A stretch of DNA of 64,000 nt from Chalara sp. BL73 (lineage: Eukaryota > Ascomycota > Leotiomycetes > Helotiales): assembly GCA_918026815.1 (NCBI GenBank), contig CAKJVC010000088.1, forward strand, positions 62,001-126,000, in the 5' to 3' direction. A program made the translations under genes and the position numbers. The notes under the pieces are model-generated. The model was not told where the DNA came from. It saw only the letters and a program-made list of their open reading frames with translations, and made no database searches. Shown one piece after another: positions 42,601 through 54,923 of the stretch. Position 1 is the first letter of the stretch, and every line of letters begins with the position of its first letter.

Positions 42601-44654
42601 TACATTAAAAATGGAAAACCTTAAAGGAAACCTTTCAGGCCTCGTGGCAGAAACCCGAAATCATTCACGCTTTATATAGAAATCCTATACTCAGCATCAA
42701 CTATGCGAAGCACCACTGTCAGCACCCGACCGCGTGGTACCTTGCGTAGGAGACTTTTGGTGCCTGGTGCTGTATACTATCTTTTTTACTTGGGCAACAC
42801 AGTCCATGGAGGGCCAGCGTCATAGGTTTGTTTACTCTGCTCTTTCGTATTAATAATTGTTCATCTCCAAAGCTGCGCGCGCGCCTATTCTCTACCCCCG
42901 ACTAGTTAGTATTCTACATTGAAGTCTTCCCAACTATATCTTCCGTGATTATCTCCGTGCAACAACGGCTGCCAAAAAAAAATTGAAAAAGGGATTGATC
43001 CACTCGTGGCAATTGCGTGCCCTGCCGAACACAAAAGGGTATCATGGCTCATGCTCTCATTGATTGCTCACCCCTCTGATTTCTTAATTTCAGCCTGCAA
43101 TCCAATAACAAGCAGGAGTGTCAGCAGTAAAACGACAGCCAACGCCCGCATCCTCCCCCCCCTTCCCAATCGATTTCATCGCCACCACACTGCCCCAATA
43201 ACAACCTCCCAACAATGCCTAAAGACGGCGCTGAGCCTGTGCCCGGTGATAGGGAGGGTTTATGGTGATTGGCTGTTCGCCCTCGCTGTTTGAAATTATC
43301 ACGAGGAGGAAGCAAATGAACTTCCCAACTGAAAGAAGGAGGGCAGCCGAGACATCTCGACCTCAGGAGGGTGGAAAAGGACGGAGCATATCACTTCTCT
43401 TACGTAGACCTAGAAGGCAGATTCACGAGCTTACATCAGTTGCGAGGGGTTAATAGGGGAGGATGCTTAGCCATTGTGATCACGGCTGGGGCAATAGTTA
43501 CCTAAATTCCCCAATTCTTTGTAACCATCTGATCGAACTTTGCCCAATGCGATATCTTTGTTCTCCTTCCTCCTCACACTTATTTTTTAATATATATATT
43601 TTGGGGGAGGATTTGGCTCGATTTTCTGGCAACCCAAATAATTATACCAGAGCGTACCGTGTCATCATTATCAACTAACCCGCAAATCTATTCATCTAAG
43701 CTCAGCTCAATAAGCAGGAACATCTCTCAAACACACACAAAAAAAAAAAAAAAAGACAAGGCTCCATCTCTATAAGCAGGATCACTGCGCATACGAGCCT
43801 TTACGATAGAACGCTACCTGGAACCCGCGCTTGACTGTGTTGGGTGGTGTGGTTGTAAGGATCCTAGGGTTCCCACCCCATCCCAGGTCACACTTGCCCT
43901 GCCCGGCTGATCCAATAACCTGAAATGTTCTAAAGACTTCGAACTCTGGCTCTCCCAACCCTAACTTTTTCTCCACAGCACCGATACACAACTCTTCTCA
44001 CAATTTTGGCCTGGAAAAAAATCCATACACACAATTGATTCCAATCTTTCCTTTTGGGGCCGGAAACTGCTTGCTTCTACCGAGAGCTTCATTGCTTCTT
44101 GACTTCGCACTGCCTGCTCGGCCTTCTCGCAGACGCAAGACATAACAGGCGGATCCAAACCCTAACCCCGCCGCGTCTCATCATCCTACACCCATCCTCG
44201 CTCTGCCGCCGTGGCAGTCCTGGTTCGAACTTGCGACAATTGAACAATTTGTTTCGCTGGCTTTCCTTGCTTCGAATTCGAAAATTTCCATATCAACTTA
44301 CCAACATTTACGCTGCCTCCTCTTCGCTATCTTTGCCTAAAGCCCACATTGCGAAATTCCTCCTCCATCGGCAACCGAACGCGTGTTTATGCAGGCAGCT
44401 CGAGCTTCTCCAAACCCATCACAAAGCCAACAAAATTCTGCCTTGACGACACAACCCTCGGCCCTCATATAGTAGCTTTCTAAAAGCTTCGAGGATTGAG
44501 GGCCGTCTTTACTGAAAATAACCGAAAATGGCTTCATCAAAGGTACCTTATTCCCTACATACCGGTGCAGGGATATTTATAGACCACTGCTGATCACATC
44601 CTATGAAAGGAAATCCAACATTCTTCTAGACCTTTGGGTCAACAACGTCTCTCA
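39671..44654. other. Long gene-poor region
   Basis: Five kilobases with short open frames only; none shows family motifs or convincing splice partners. The region has a GCGCGCGCGC run near 42880 and a run of A near 43738. The last kilobase before 44655 is probably the promoter and leader of the zinc-finger gene, with CCTAACCC telobox-like strings near 43965 and 44160. Further remnants of decayed genes may be present. Confidence 0.5.
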
Positions 44655-46020
44655 ATGACCTCGAATCCCGGCTCCTTACCCAGACAATCGCATGCACGAA
44701 CTCATTCCCACTCGGTTTCATTGGGATCCCACAATTCAAACAATAGAGTGACTCGTCGAAAGAGTGTTTCTTCCAACGCTAGCAATGTCGCAGCTTTGGT
44801 AGCAGCAGCGCGGGAGTCAGGAGATACTACACTTGGAATCCCAATTACCAATCGCAGAAAGTCCATGACCAAAGGGTCCAGGTTCAACATTGGTAGCCTT
44901 CCGTCACCTCCTCCCGATTTGTCTAGCCACAAGATCAAGTTGAGCGCCACCAATGGTAAAGCGGATCGTGGTGAAAGCGCAATTGACGACGAGATGGATG
45001 AAGACATGGATGATGAAGACGTCAACTCATTCGATCAATTGCGTACAAGAAGAGCAAGTGAGGGTTCGCACCTTATCAAGGATGGCAAGAAATCCAGCGG
45101 AGGCGAGCTCAAGTGCGATAAGTGTGGGAAGGGATATAAGCATTCGAGTTGCCTCACAAAACACCTGCATGTCTCTCCTTATCACGGGTGTATTAAAAGA
45201 ATATTTATTAACATATGGCTGCAGATGGGAGCACACACCTGAATGGTCTTTGACTTCAAAGCTGCTAATTAGTAAGCATCAACAGGTGCAATTGCTTGAG
45301 GCTGCCTCGATCCTCGTGAACTTAAACCAGGATGGTACTACTCCACCAGACTCAGCGAAGGACTTCCAAAGCGACCAAGAGTCTGCATCCCCTGCTGCGT
45401 CAGGAACATCGGATCAGCACGATAGACTTAGCTCTGCTGACACCACGCCTCCACCACAAGCGGATATGTTCAGCAAAAGTGCTTTGAGCAGTTCTTACAG
45501 CAACCGCCACAAAAGGAACAGCAGTGGCTATGGATTCTCTCGATCATATCAGTCTGCGCCGTTGTCTTCCCACCAGAGCGGAAGTGTGCCGACGTCATCC
45601 TTTTTCGGTCACCAGCGCGTCCCAAGTCGAGAGCGTCGTCCATTCTCCAGTGGCATCAGCAGCAACAACGAAGATGAGGGATTGGCTGCCGCGCTCGGTA
45701 TGCTGTCATCCAGCTTCAGGAGCAACGGAAGCAACGGCACTCCTAGAATCCCAGCCACCCTCCCAGAAGACGCGCCACCTGTACCAGACATTCCTGCTCA
45801 CTATTTGAGCCAAGATGTATACTCCAATGCCTTCTCTGGCACCAAGCTCGCGCAAACAGAGAGCTACACTCGTGGCACACGTGCCGATAAGCAAGCGGAC
45901 AGAGATGTCAAAATGGAGGAAAGCGAAGGAAGCAATGCTGATGATGAAGAATATGATCATCGCTCCAGAGGTCGCAGCGATGACGATGATGATGGAGTTT
46001 TTGGAAGGATGGAAGAGTAA
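44655..46020 (+). CDS. C2H2 zinc-finger protein with a GC-AG intron
   Basis: Exons 44655-45166 and 45225-46020 give 435 residues. Seen: a Ser/Arg-rich N-terminus, an acidic run DDEMDEDMDDEDVNSFD, one zinc finger CDKCGKGYKHSSCLTKHLWEH (CX2CX12HX3H), then TPEWSLTSKLLISKHQQVQLLEAASIL, followed by a long disordered Ser/Pro-rich tail with a C-terminal acidic patch. The finger is completed only by joining 45166 to 45225 across an intron with a GC donor (GCATGT) and acceptor GCAG; every GT donor tried breaks the finger or meets a stop. The true start may lie in an upstream exon (an ATG at 44528 with a GTACCT donor does not fit phase). It is probably a fungal transcription factor; the target is unknown. 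Confidence 0.75.
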
Positions 46021-46888
46021 TGTCTTCCACCGAGAACTCTCAAGCTGGACAAGCATTTTGGTTACATATGATTTTCTTTGTAGCATCGTATATGAGGCGA
46101 GCATAGCTCCGCAGAATCGACTTTCGGCACCTATGAGTGGACTCGAGCCACGAGGTTAAAGTGATGGTCGTGATTAGCGTCGAGTTCTGAAAGCCAGGAC
46201 ACATGAAGGATTTCTTTTCTGGGTGTAAAGGCATGTAATACAACATCTGTCATGTATGAAACACCACCATTGACTATGCCTACTTATCTTTGAAATGAAA
46301 CCTGATTTGAACCATTGAATAAGTTCCCCTGCTTTAACATGATTACTAGTTAATAGTTCAGGATATCCATAATCAGTAGATCAAATAAAAGCATTGAGCA
46401 TAGTATAAGAAGCAAATGGAGGATGCCAGGACCTTTTGGCAGATTGAAGCTTCTATCAGTCAATCTTGGTAAAAAAGGAATGAGATCACTCACTAAAAAG
46501 GAGTCGAGCTAAACAGCTCCATGCGTATATCACAACTGGAGTCCAACACCTTCACGCAAAAAAATAATACAAACAAAAGAGTTATTCCATCCAAGAATCG
46601 ATTTCATATCTAAGGATGTGAGATGGAGGTTACGTTTTCAAGGTTGGTAGAGAAACTTCTCGAGCTCCTTGAGAGGGGATTGTTGATCGTAAAGCTACAC
46701 ATACGTCACCGAGCCAAAGCTTCCAGCTCCAGCCCACTTCGCTCTATCTTCCAGCACACGCGGCCAGCCTTCCACTCGCAACCCGCGCAACACTTCCCCC
46801 CCTCCCGGCCCCCTCAATAACCCACGCGACATATTGTCTCTTCTCCCCCTTTTTCCCAAAGCCTTCTTTTGAACATTTTCCCGACATC
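46021..46888. other. Intergenic region
   Basis: 3' end of the zinc-finger gene and promoter of the membrane-protein gene. The last 100 bases are C-rich. No other gene seen. Confidence 0.4.
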
Positions 46889-48032
46889 ATGGCGCTGCGC
46901 GCGGAGCGGGCCGCCACAAGGCAGATAACCAAGTTCTCGCACAGCGACGCGCCGCCGCCGCCGCCGCCGCGCAAATTGAAGATCCCCGCGTCGCTGCGGT
47001 TCCCGCTCGTGGTGCTGCTGAGCTTTACGCTCTCCGGCCTGCTGGGCAGCTTCCTGGGGCCGTATGGGACGCGGAGCCTGAGGGAGGTGTCGAGGACGCA
47101 GGAGCGGTGGGAGGAGATCGGCGTTGTGGTGGGTTGGCGTGTGTATGCTCTCTTTTTTCTTTTTCTTTTTTCTTTCCCCCTTCTTGTGCTGCTGCTGGTG
47201 GGGGGTTTTCATGCTCACGCTCACGCGCTCGCAGGTTCGAACTGGCGGTGGCGTGGTTCGGGAATTACGATTATAGGGATTTGGCGGTCCTGAGCGCGCT
47301 GTCGCAGGCGCCGAGTGTGAGTTTCGAGCCTTGCGATGGGGAAAACAAAGGGCTTTTTGGCTGACGGTGGGATAGTCATACTTGCTGGGCGCGTTCTACG
47401 AGATCGATTACAAGGAGCTGGTGTTATCTTGGTGTCTCCGTCTGGCATCTGGCTATATACCGTTTTGGCTCCTGCGCCGGGCATCCCCTATCCACCAGAA
47501 GGACAAGGCATTCCTGAACCGCGACATCGCATCTGACTGGGCAGTTCAAGCGTTCACTCTGGCGCTTGCTTCTTCAATATATGGTGTTACACTATATAGC
47601 GCTTTTGCGACTTTCTTACCAGTCCATCTGGTCACTTACTTCCCGAACATCACCTCAATCGAGGCAGCGCACGTTTCGTCCCCAATCGTCCTTATTCAAA
47701 GATCCTCTCTGCTAGGCCTCGCTGCCAAGGAGTTTATATTCACGCCGGCCATCGCAACTGCTCCTTCGAATGCTCAGAAAGCTGTGTTCGACCCGAAGAC
47801 TGCTACGTTGAGCGAGACTTTATGGTATAATATCTGGGGGTTCAGTGAGAGGACAAAGGTGGTGATTAAAAGAACCTTGGCACTAGTTGTTATAACGGGA
47901 GGCAACACATTTCTGGAGACATATCTTTCGCTCGAAGGAACGGAATTACCAGGAGCCGTCGTCTATTCTGCGGTGTGGGCCGTAGCCTCAGCACTTACCG
48001 GGACGATCCTAGGCTTTGTGTCTGCAGTATAG
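46889..48032 (+). CDS. Fungal integral membrane protein (unknown function)
   Basis: Exons 46889-47142, 47235-47316 and 47376-48032 give 330 residues. Seen: a basic N-terminus with a six-proline run, a helix RFPLVVLLSFTLSGLLGSFL, the string RVFELAVAWFGNYDYRDLAVLSALSQAPSYLLGAFYEIDY formed across two splices, several later hydrophobic segments (ASSIYGVTLYSAFATFLP, ALVVITGGNTFLETYL), and a C-terminal helix VWAVASALTGTILGFVSAV. It looks like a Pezizomycotina-specific multi-pass protein. I do not recognise a named family. The exon-1 region is unusually GC-rich compared with the rest. Donors are GTATGC and GTGAGT. Confidence 0.72.
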
Positions 48033-48455
48033 TAGAGAATATTGTGCTGAGAGTGAGGGTTAGAGAAAGGATGGGCAGAATTTTTAAGTAAGTGATAGCT
48101 TTTTTGTGTTATTAAGCCATGATTCTATCATGGTGGCGTTTTTGGTTGTCTCTGGAGCGCTTGGAGTTATGAATGCGGAGGTGTTCCTGGAGTGTGTATA
48201 CTCTGATGAATAGAAACCATTGTCAAGATGGCAGGGCTAGTGAATATTATGGTAAATGGCGAGCACATCCAAACAACAATGCTTCTTCATCAATAGGTTC
48301 TTAGCATTACAGTAGCAGCCAAAATCCCCTTCAGGTCCACTCTCATTGATTTCTGTTCTCGGCCCCACAATTTCTAGGACACCCATAGCACTACTGTAGG
48401 TAGCTTTTATTGATCCATCCTCAGCTTACTAAGCCAAAATGAGGATTCACCGTTG
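48033..48455. other. Intergenic region
   Basis: Convergent 3' region between the membrane-protein gene and the HET pseudogene. Nothing recognised. Confidence 0.4.
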
Positions 48456-49776
48456 TTATACCAATGTTCGCGCCTTTCGCATCATGCCATACACATGAAG
48501 AACTCCCTCATGAGCTTCCGAAGCTTTTGCTATCTGAACACCAAGCTCGGGCAATAGCGAGGAGTTTTGTTCCCAACGGCGAAATTCGAGAGGTTGTCCT
48601 CTTCTTGAAAGCCATGACCAGCTGGGCCTCTTCGATGAGGCTTGTGGCCTAGGCAGTTCAAAAGCTGCTGGGCCAAAATTGTGGTCTAGGTACCATGAAA
48701 GGCCCAGTTGCAAATCCTCCATTCACAAGCCAGAATTAATGGTGCATCTGTATTTTGATGCAAAAGCATTGGACAAGCCACGCAATGCTTCGAATGCATC
48801 CTCTTCGTTAGTCAGTTGCCGCATGTTGTATTGCGTGACCATTCCGTACCAATAATCGAAGTGGCTCAAGTTGCTGCTGCGTAAAAATGGAAGGTTCTCC
48901 AAATATTTGTCTCTATCTTGTAGCCACAAGCGTAGATCATCAGACCAAGGCGTGCGGAATGCACTTCCTCTTCCTCTGTTGTGAAGTTCTTGTAGATTCT
49001 GCCTAACAGCATTTAACTGGGGGCTTTTTTCCTCTGCGGAAGCACTAAGATATTTCCAATGCATGCTGTCTTGTCCAAAAATCAAGCACCTTCGGGAGAG
49101 TATCTGCTCCTGCAGAACCCACCCACGCCGGAATAAAGGTTCCTTGCTGAAATAGTAACTAGTGCAAGTGTGGAAAGTAACATAGCGCTTGCTGCTGTAC
49201 GTGTCCTGCCCTGTGGTGAAGCGCAATGGAAGTAAGCACGGCTTGATCCACCTTGGGTCACGTAGGCGCGAGAAGCTATCTTCCGTATTGTCGCTACAGG
49301 CAGCAAAGATCGTCAATGCCGCGTTTCGATATATCTGATCCATGGACCGAATTTCCCGTTCAAGATCATCAGGAGAATCATGAATGATGCAAAGTGCACC
49401 CACCCAAAGATAGCGAAACCCTATACTGACGGACACCTGGACAGCTTGCCGAAAAGTAGCCGGCAGAGAAACCAAGGGTATTGACTGCATGTTTTGAGCA
49501 ATATTCTTCGACGTTGTGAGGAAGCGAGTTGAAGTACCCCATTTATAGCTCAACGCTACATATTGTCCTTTATCATTTTCAAAGCTCATGAGTCGAGGCG
49601 TTTCGGGATCCGACAAGTCCAAGAGTCTGCGTGGAAGTGCTGAGTGAAGTCCCAGCGGCTTGCAAGACTGATGATTATTAATGCAAGTATGTAGCCATTC
49701 TTGTGCTAGCAGGACGTTGGCAGTCGAAGTTGTACTTGTATCAGAATCCGGCGAGTGAATAGATTCTTCGGAAGAT
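48456..49776 (-). pseudogene. Broken HET-domain (heterokaryon incompatibility) gene
   Basis: HET proteins trigger cell death when unlike fungal strains fuse. Seen on the minus strand: YVALSYKWG, PATFRQAVQVSVSIGFRYLW, MDQIYRNAALTIFAA, RGWVLQEQILSRRCLIFG, LSNAFASKYR, and after a stop, RPSWSWLSRRGQ, all in HET order. Defects: a TGA at 48725-48723 sits where the family has a Trp-like position (INSGL stop MEDLQLGLSWYL), and the frame continues without shift; the HET motif WIDALCI reads WVGALCI, so an Asp is lost; and the N-terminus (AQEWLHTCINNHQSCK) has no in-frame ATG before a stop near 49774. A missed 5' exon could explain the last point but not the stop. Probably a dead allele. Confidence 0.75.
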
Positions 49777-50919
49777 TAATTACTGCGCTCCTCTTGTGCG
49801 AGTAGAATAAAAGAAAGCAGCACGAAATTGATAATAGGTGGGGTGACATGTTTCCCTCTTCCTGATATAACGGACTGAGTGCTTCAAACATCCGTCCACA
49901 CGTATCTTTTCATTATCAGTATCGTACTAATTAAAGTTTAAGACCTCCCCTGGCCTGAGTGTACGTCAACTATGTATCCACTGGCACATTTTCCTTCATG
50001 TATCACCTCGATATTTTCATGGGAGTCGAGATACCCAGGTCCTGCATTTGCAAGATTCATGGCCAGACTCTAACATCTTCAATATAGAAATGGAGCCCGT
50101 TCTCCATCTAAATTCAGGAGCATAGAAGGAGGATAATACAAGCTCAAAATAGAGCTAGTTATAATGATGCTAGTGATGGCAGGCGAATATGGGGCTAATG
50201 TAAAATCATTGAATGTGGACTGGCTACTGTAGTTGGGAGTCTTGAATCTATTAGCATGTTACCGTACTAGTTTCTGTATAGTTTATGTTGGCCTCGAATA
50301 TTAGGCATCAAAGGCAACCGAATGTAGAAGGTATGGCTGATCTTGTGATTCCATAAGCGAGAATGATTGAGCGCGATTTAGGGTTAGATGAGCCAGACTT
50401 ACTCCGTGTGTAATAATAAACAATCTGGAACCTGGAAACGATGCATCATCCTTCATACATACATACACAACCGAACGACATCCAACCCCCCATCAGACGA
50501 GCATCGTCCTCTGTATTGCATACCGCGTCGCCATGGCCGCCGATGCAGCGCGACAGTACGTTCAGCTCTCTCTATCTATTCCATCTGCCTCTAATCTTGC
50601 GCGAATGCGCTCCATCTGCACGTGCCCTGTTGAGGGTCGCGTTGGGGTCCTATCCACCCCCCTCTCCGTCATAAGCCGCTAGGGCAGCTAGGCAGGGGTC
50701 GGTAATGGAAGCCACGGACTTCGCGTGTAATCGCGCGTCCACTCCCCGAAAAAAAAACCAAAATGGATGACCGAATACTGATTACCCTTTGTTTGTTATA
50801 GCCGCCTTGAGGGCACCGGCGTATTAAGCTGTCGTATTAAAATTACACATTCGCATCCTGATCCTGCGCGCACAGCTGCTGCAGAGAACACACAGAAATC
50901 CCACCCGCAACAGTCAACC
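49777..50919. other. Intergenic region
   Basis: About 1.1 kb upstream of the ING gene and the HET pseudogene. It contains an AGGGTTAG telobox-like string near 50380 and ACATACATAC repeats near 50455. No gene seen. Confidence 0.4.
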
Positions 50920-53424
50920 ATGAGCGAGATGGTGAATGCCCTCACCACGAACGGTTCGCGCCGGAATGATAAGCTGGCAGATGCTATTCAGTCTATGGTG
51001 AACCTGAATAGCACCGTCGAGTTCGATTCGCCAATAGATCCCGATGCTCAAGCTACTGTCACCGATTTTCTCGATTTTACCGAATATCTGCCAGCGGATA
51101 TGAAGCGGTCATGTACCCTCATTAACAATCTTGATGAGGTAGAACAAAAAGCATCTGCCGGCGTCCATGAGCTCACTAAGGTGTGGGGAAAGCCCCAAGA
51201 TGTACCTCTCGATGAGAAGCCTGACCTAGTGCACCTGAGGGCGCAAATTTCCCAAACCTTAGGTGAGGCTGTTCGAGCTCGCACATTATCGTATACAGAG
51301 GCTCAGCGCATGTCACATAATGTTGAACAACATTACATAAGAGCGAAGAATATACTGGCGAAGTTACAGGCGATGCTAGAGAATTATCCAACAACACGGG
51401 AAAACAGCCCAGCCCTGCAAAAGTCTGTATCTCCAATTGCGACCCGAGCACCGGTGCTTAAATCTCGTGAGGAACATGGAGGACATAAGATCAGAAAACA
51501 TCGAGCTCCACGCATTACTGTCCCTGGCGAGGTCCTTGCACCTTATGAACTTGACTACGAATCATATGGATCTGAAAGTGACACTTCAGAATCGGATGGA
51601 CATGTCATGGAAACGAGAAATACGCCTGCAGTTATTGCTAGCAGCAATGGCAGAATCAAGCTGAAGATTAGTAAGGTTTCGAAAGACAAAGATAAGGAAA
51701 AGGTTCCAAAGCCTCCTCGACAACCACGTCCTCCAGGAGTCATGGGTACAAATGTTCATAGTGCCGTCGCTGGAATCTCAACTACCAACGCTTTAGCCAA
51801 GCTCAAACCACCACCTCCAGACGCAAAGAAAGGAAGTGAGGATTTGCCGTGGTTGCAGTTGACGGATTGGGAGTTAGGGATGCTGAGGAAAAGAATGAAG
51901 AAAAATGCCGTATGGAGCCCAAGCGATACAATGATAGCACGGGAGCTAAAGGTCCTTGGACGAGGCATCGAAGCCTACCGGATGGCGAAGAAAGAAGCTG
52001 ACGCTATCGGACAGCCTCTAGATCAACCAACTCCTCCTCAGCTCTTAGGCCAAACAGTACACGCAGAAGGAGCCATCAGCGTAGAAGCGGTTATTGGAGA
52101 CCAAGAAGTGCCAGTGACTAATCGTGGTATGAAGTTAAACGAAGCGAAGAAACTGAAAAAGGAAAATCAGCAGAAAGAACAGCAGACGAAGGCGGCAGAC
52201 GACACTGCGGAAGCGGTCCGCCGAATGACCGAGAGTGCCGAAGCTTTGAAAAATATATTCAATGCTCCTAGTTTGAATAACAAGAAGGCGGCTGCAAAGC
52301 CTGCGGACAAAACGCCCGCTAGGAAACGCAAGAGAGAATCGGTTGCCCCTAATGAATCAACTGAAAAACCTCCGGAAGTAGAGCCACTGGCAACAAAATC
52401 TGATAAAGCTGAACGCCAGCCTCCACCCAAGAGAACAAAAACAGAAACACCCATCCCATTGCCCCCGCCTATTACTCGTAAAGATTCAAAAGCCTCCACC
52501 CCAGTCTCCTCCGCAGCAACTCCAGTTGCCGAGCCTGCAGCTTCTGTCACCTCGGATGCGGTATCACATCCTACTAAGGAGAGTTCTGTTGATAATACGC
52601 CAACAGTTAAACCTGCTCCTATCAAAATATCAACTCCGATCCTACCGCCCGGAAAGCAGCTCAGAAAGGATGTAAAAAAGGAAGTCAAGAAAGAAGTCAA
52701 AGACATACAACCAGAACCAAAGAAAGTCGAAGTGCATACCAATACACGTCCAAGTCGCTCTACTGCTGCATCAAAGGCGCCAACCCCGGTTCCTGAGCCA
52801 CTTCCAGCAAAGCGACCAACTTCATCTCGGAGCAAAGCCGCGAGCACTGAGCCTCCATCATTCCCAACGACAGCAACTGCCACGATTGATCGTCCTCGCC
52901 GCTCAAGTACAGCACGGAATACCCCAGCGCCCCCTGCACCAGTCGAGCCTCGTCAAGCAAATAAGCGCACCAAGCGTCCTGCTCCTGGGGTCGTCACTGC
53001 TGATAGCGAAGGCTCAGCGGCTGTGAGTGTCGGCAAGCGAAGCTCAGCGACACGAAAAAAGGCTGGTGCCAAAAAGGAAAAGAAGGATGGAAGGGAAGGA
53101 AGTGCGGCGCAAGAGGTCTACGATGAGTTTGACGATGAAGGGAATCTTATTGACCCCGATGAGCCGCGATATTGCTTGTGCAACCGTGTGAGCTTTGGTA
53201 CTATGATCGGATGCGAAAATAATGAGGTAAATATTCATAATCTGAGATCAAGCTAGATGGCATTGCTAACGAAAGAGTAGTGTGAGAAAGAGTGGTTCCA
53301 TCTGGAATGTGTTGGCTTAACGGATATTCCACCTCGGACAACCAAATGGTATTGCCCGGATTGTCGGAAGAAATTGAATCTAGGCGAGCGGGGAGAAGTT
53401 ACTGCGCGAGGGAAGAAGAAGTGA
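50920..53424 (+). CDS. ING-family PHD-finger protein (Pho23/Yng2-like)
   Basis: ING proteins read H3K4 methylation with a C-terminal PHD finger and sit in histone deacetylase (Rpd3L) or acetyltransferase (NuA4) complexes. Exons 50920-53226 and 53281-53424 give 816 residues, long for the family but usual in filamentous fungi. Seen: ING N-terminal helix block (FLDFTEYLPADMKRSCTLIN and the following coiled-coil), a very long disordered Lys/Pro/Thr-rich middle, and the PHD finger YCLCNRVSFGTMIGCENNE joined by the splice to CEKEWFHLECVGL and WYCPDCRKKL. The aromatic cage Tyr and Trp are present. The donor is GTAAAT, the acceptor GTAG. The RKKL end resembles Pho23 more than Yng2, so Rpd3L is favoured, not proved. 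Confidence 0.88.
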
Positions 53425-54002
53425 ATGAAGGAGAGGGTCATGGTTACAAGCGTGGAGTTTTGGTCGCATTTGACATGGGAGTTTGGCCTTGGGCGAGTCT
53501 CACGGGTATAGCAAAGAGCGCTGGAGTACGGCATGGGGCATAGGAATATCATTACTGTCAGTAGAACCCGTGTATTTGTTGATCGTAGCATTGCATTTGT
53601 ATGCTGTCGAGAGCAGCTCTCGTGCAGCACGGGACAAAATTGCATAATTGTTCAAAGGAAACATCAACCATCGACTCGTTTCCATGAGTAATCAAATTCT
53701 GCATTCCTGCATCAGGTCTATCCCACCCATAAATCTATCCATCTTGCAATTGTCTAAGCGGGCCTGGAATTATAACTTTGAGTGCCAATGGTCTCATGGT
53801 TTTGGACCACCCATCATAGACATAAGACTTATGTAAGTTCAAGAAATCTGTGAGTTCAGAATTGCCCAGACTCGATGGCCACTTCATCTTCACCAAACAG
53901 GCATTTCAATTGATGTATGCCCACATTTCCACATCCCAAACGCCTCTTTTGCAGAGATCCCCAACGCCGTTCTGCCACAAGAAATCACTCGAATCCTCAC
54001 TC
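53425..54002. other. Convergent intergenic region
   Basis: Between the 3' ends of the ING gene and RLP24. No other gene seen. Confidence 0.45.
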
Positions 54003-54923
54003 TCAATCAACCTCCATCTCGTCCTCCACGCCGCCACCCACAAGCTGCTTCCGCCTCACCTTCATCGCACCAAACACCTTGCTCTTCGGCCTCTCGACCC
54101 GCTCCTCCTCGACCGCCTCCGCACCAGCCTCCTCCAAGGCGATCCGCTCGCTGGCCCGCATCTTGGGCAGCAGATGCTCGTTCTCGGCCACCAGCTTGCG
54201 GTCCGCCGCACGCTGGCGCTCGCGGTTCCCGGCCATCCGCTTCTTGTAGAAGACGCGCTCGCGCTTCTGCCGGATCTCCGCGATGCGCTTCATGCTGGTG
54301 AGGACCTTGGCGGTCAGCTCGCGGTTCGAGCGCACAGGGATGTTGCGGCGTTGCGCGAACTGCAGCGTGCTGTCGACGACCATTCTGTCTTTCGTTAGGA
54401 CGGGAACGGGGACAAGGGGACGGGGGGGGGGGGGGGGGGGAGGGACGAACTCTTTGCCGGCTTGCTTGCGGAAGGCTTTTGTCCACTTTAGCTTCCGTGG
54501 GTTACGCTTCATTTTGAAGCTGTGGGGGAGTTAGCATGAATTCACGGGTACATAGCAGATCTAGGGGAGATCTGAGCGTTCTGTGACATCTCAGCACCCG
54601 CTCTTTCTGCTTACTTCTTATGGCATTTTGAACGGCAAAATCTGAATACACGGGCATCGTTCTGCTCCTGTTAGCGCTTTGAGACCGGCCACTTCTGCCA
54701 ATTCCCTTACTCTAACGAACGTAATTCCCTTGCTCGGGTAGCATGGCTGCGAGCAGCTATTTTCCAGTCAGCACCAGCAAAACTCCAATATCTTCCATTA
54801 TATCGATTTATTTGAAGACGGGGAGGGGATGCTGTATGGTAGGAGGACGTACAAGTAACATGTTTCAATTCTATATGTTCGTTAGCAAGAGCCATAGAAA
54901 CATGGTATGGGTCCTTACCTCAT
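54003..54923 (-). CDS. rlp24: Ribosome biogenesis protein RLP24 (60S placeholder)
   Basis: Rlp24 holds the place of ribosomal protein eL24 on pre-60S particles and recruits the AAA-ATPase Drg1. Six exons: 54923-54919 (5 nt, ATGAG), 54870-54853 (18 nt), 54756-54711, 54661-54615, 54519-54451 and 54384-54003, giving 188 residues. The assembled N-terminus [20 protein letters not shown], then [20 protein letters not shown], shows the four-cysteine zinc ribbon of the family, then [31 protein letters not shown]. Every phase closes. Branch-like CTAAC sequences precede most acceptors. The fifth intron (54450-54385) contains a 19-base C run on the coding strand (G on +) at 54440-54422. The C-terminal part is Arg/Lys/Glu-rich as in homologues. 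Very confident in identity; the tiny first exons are supported by family sequence only. Confidence 0.93.

Noticed and set aside
44205..44245. GGTTCGAAC string resembling a tRNA B box
   Set aside because: No matching T-stem, A box or acceptor stem could be folded around it; a second GGTTCGAAC-like string at 47234 lies at an exon start.
44528..44543. Possible first exon (ATGGCTTCATCAAAG, donor GTACCT) for the zinc-finger gene
   Set aside because: Joining it to the acceptor at 44629 puts the rest out of frame; the ATG at 44655 is simpler.
52167..52883. 238-codon minus-strand frame, Gly/Ser/Val-rich
   Set aside because: Antisense of the Lys/Pro/Thr-rich ING linker; composition explains the lack of stops.
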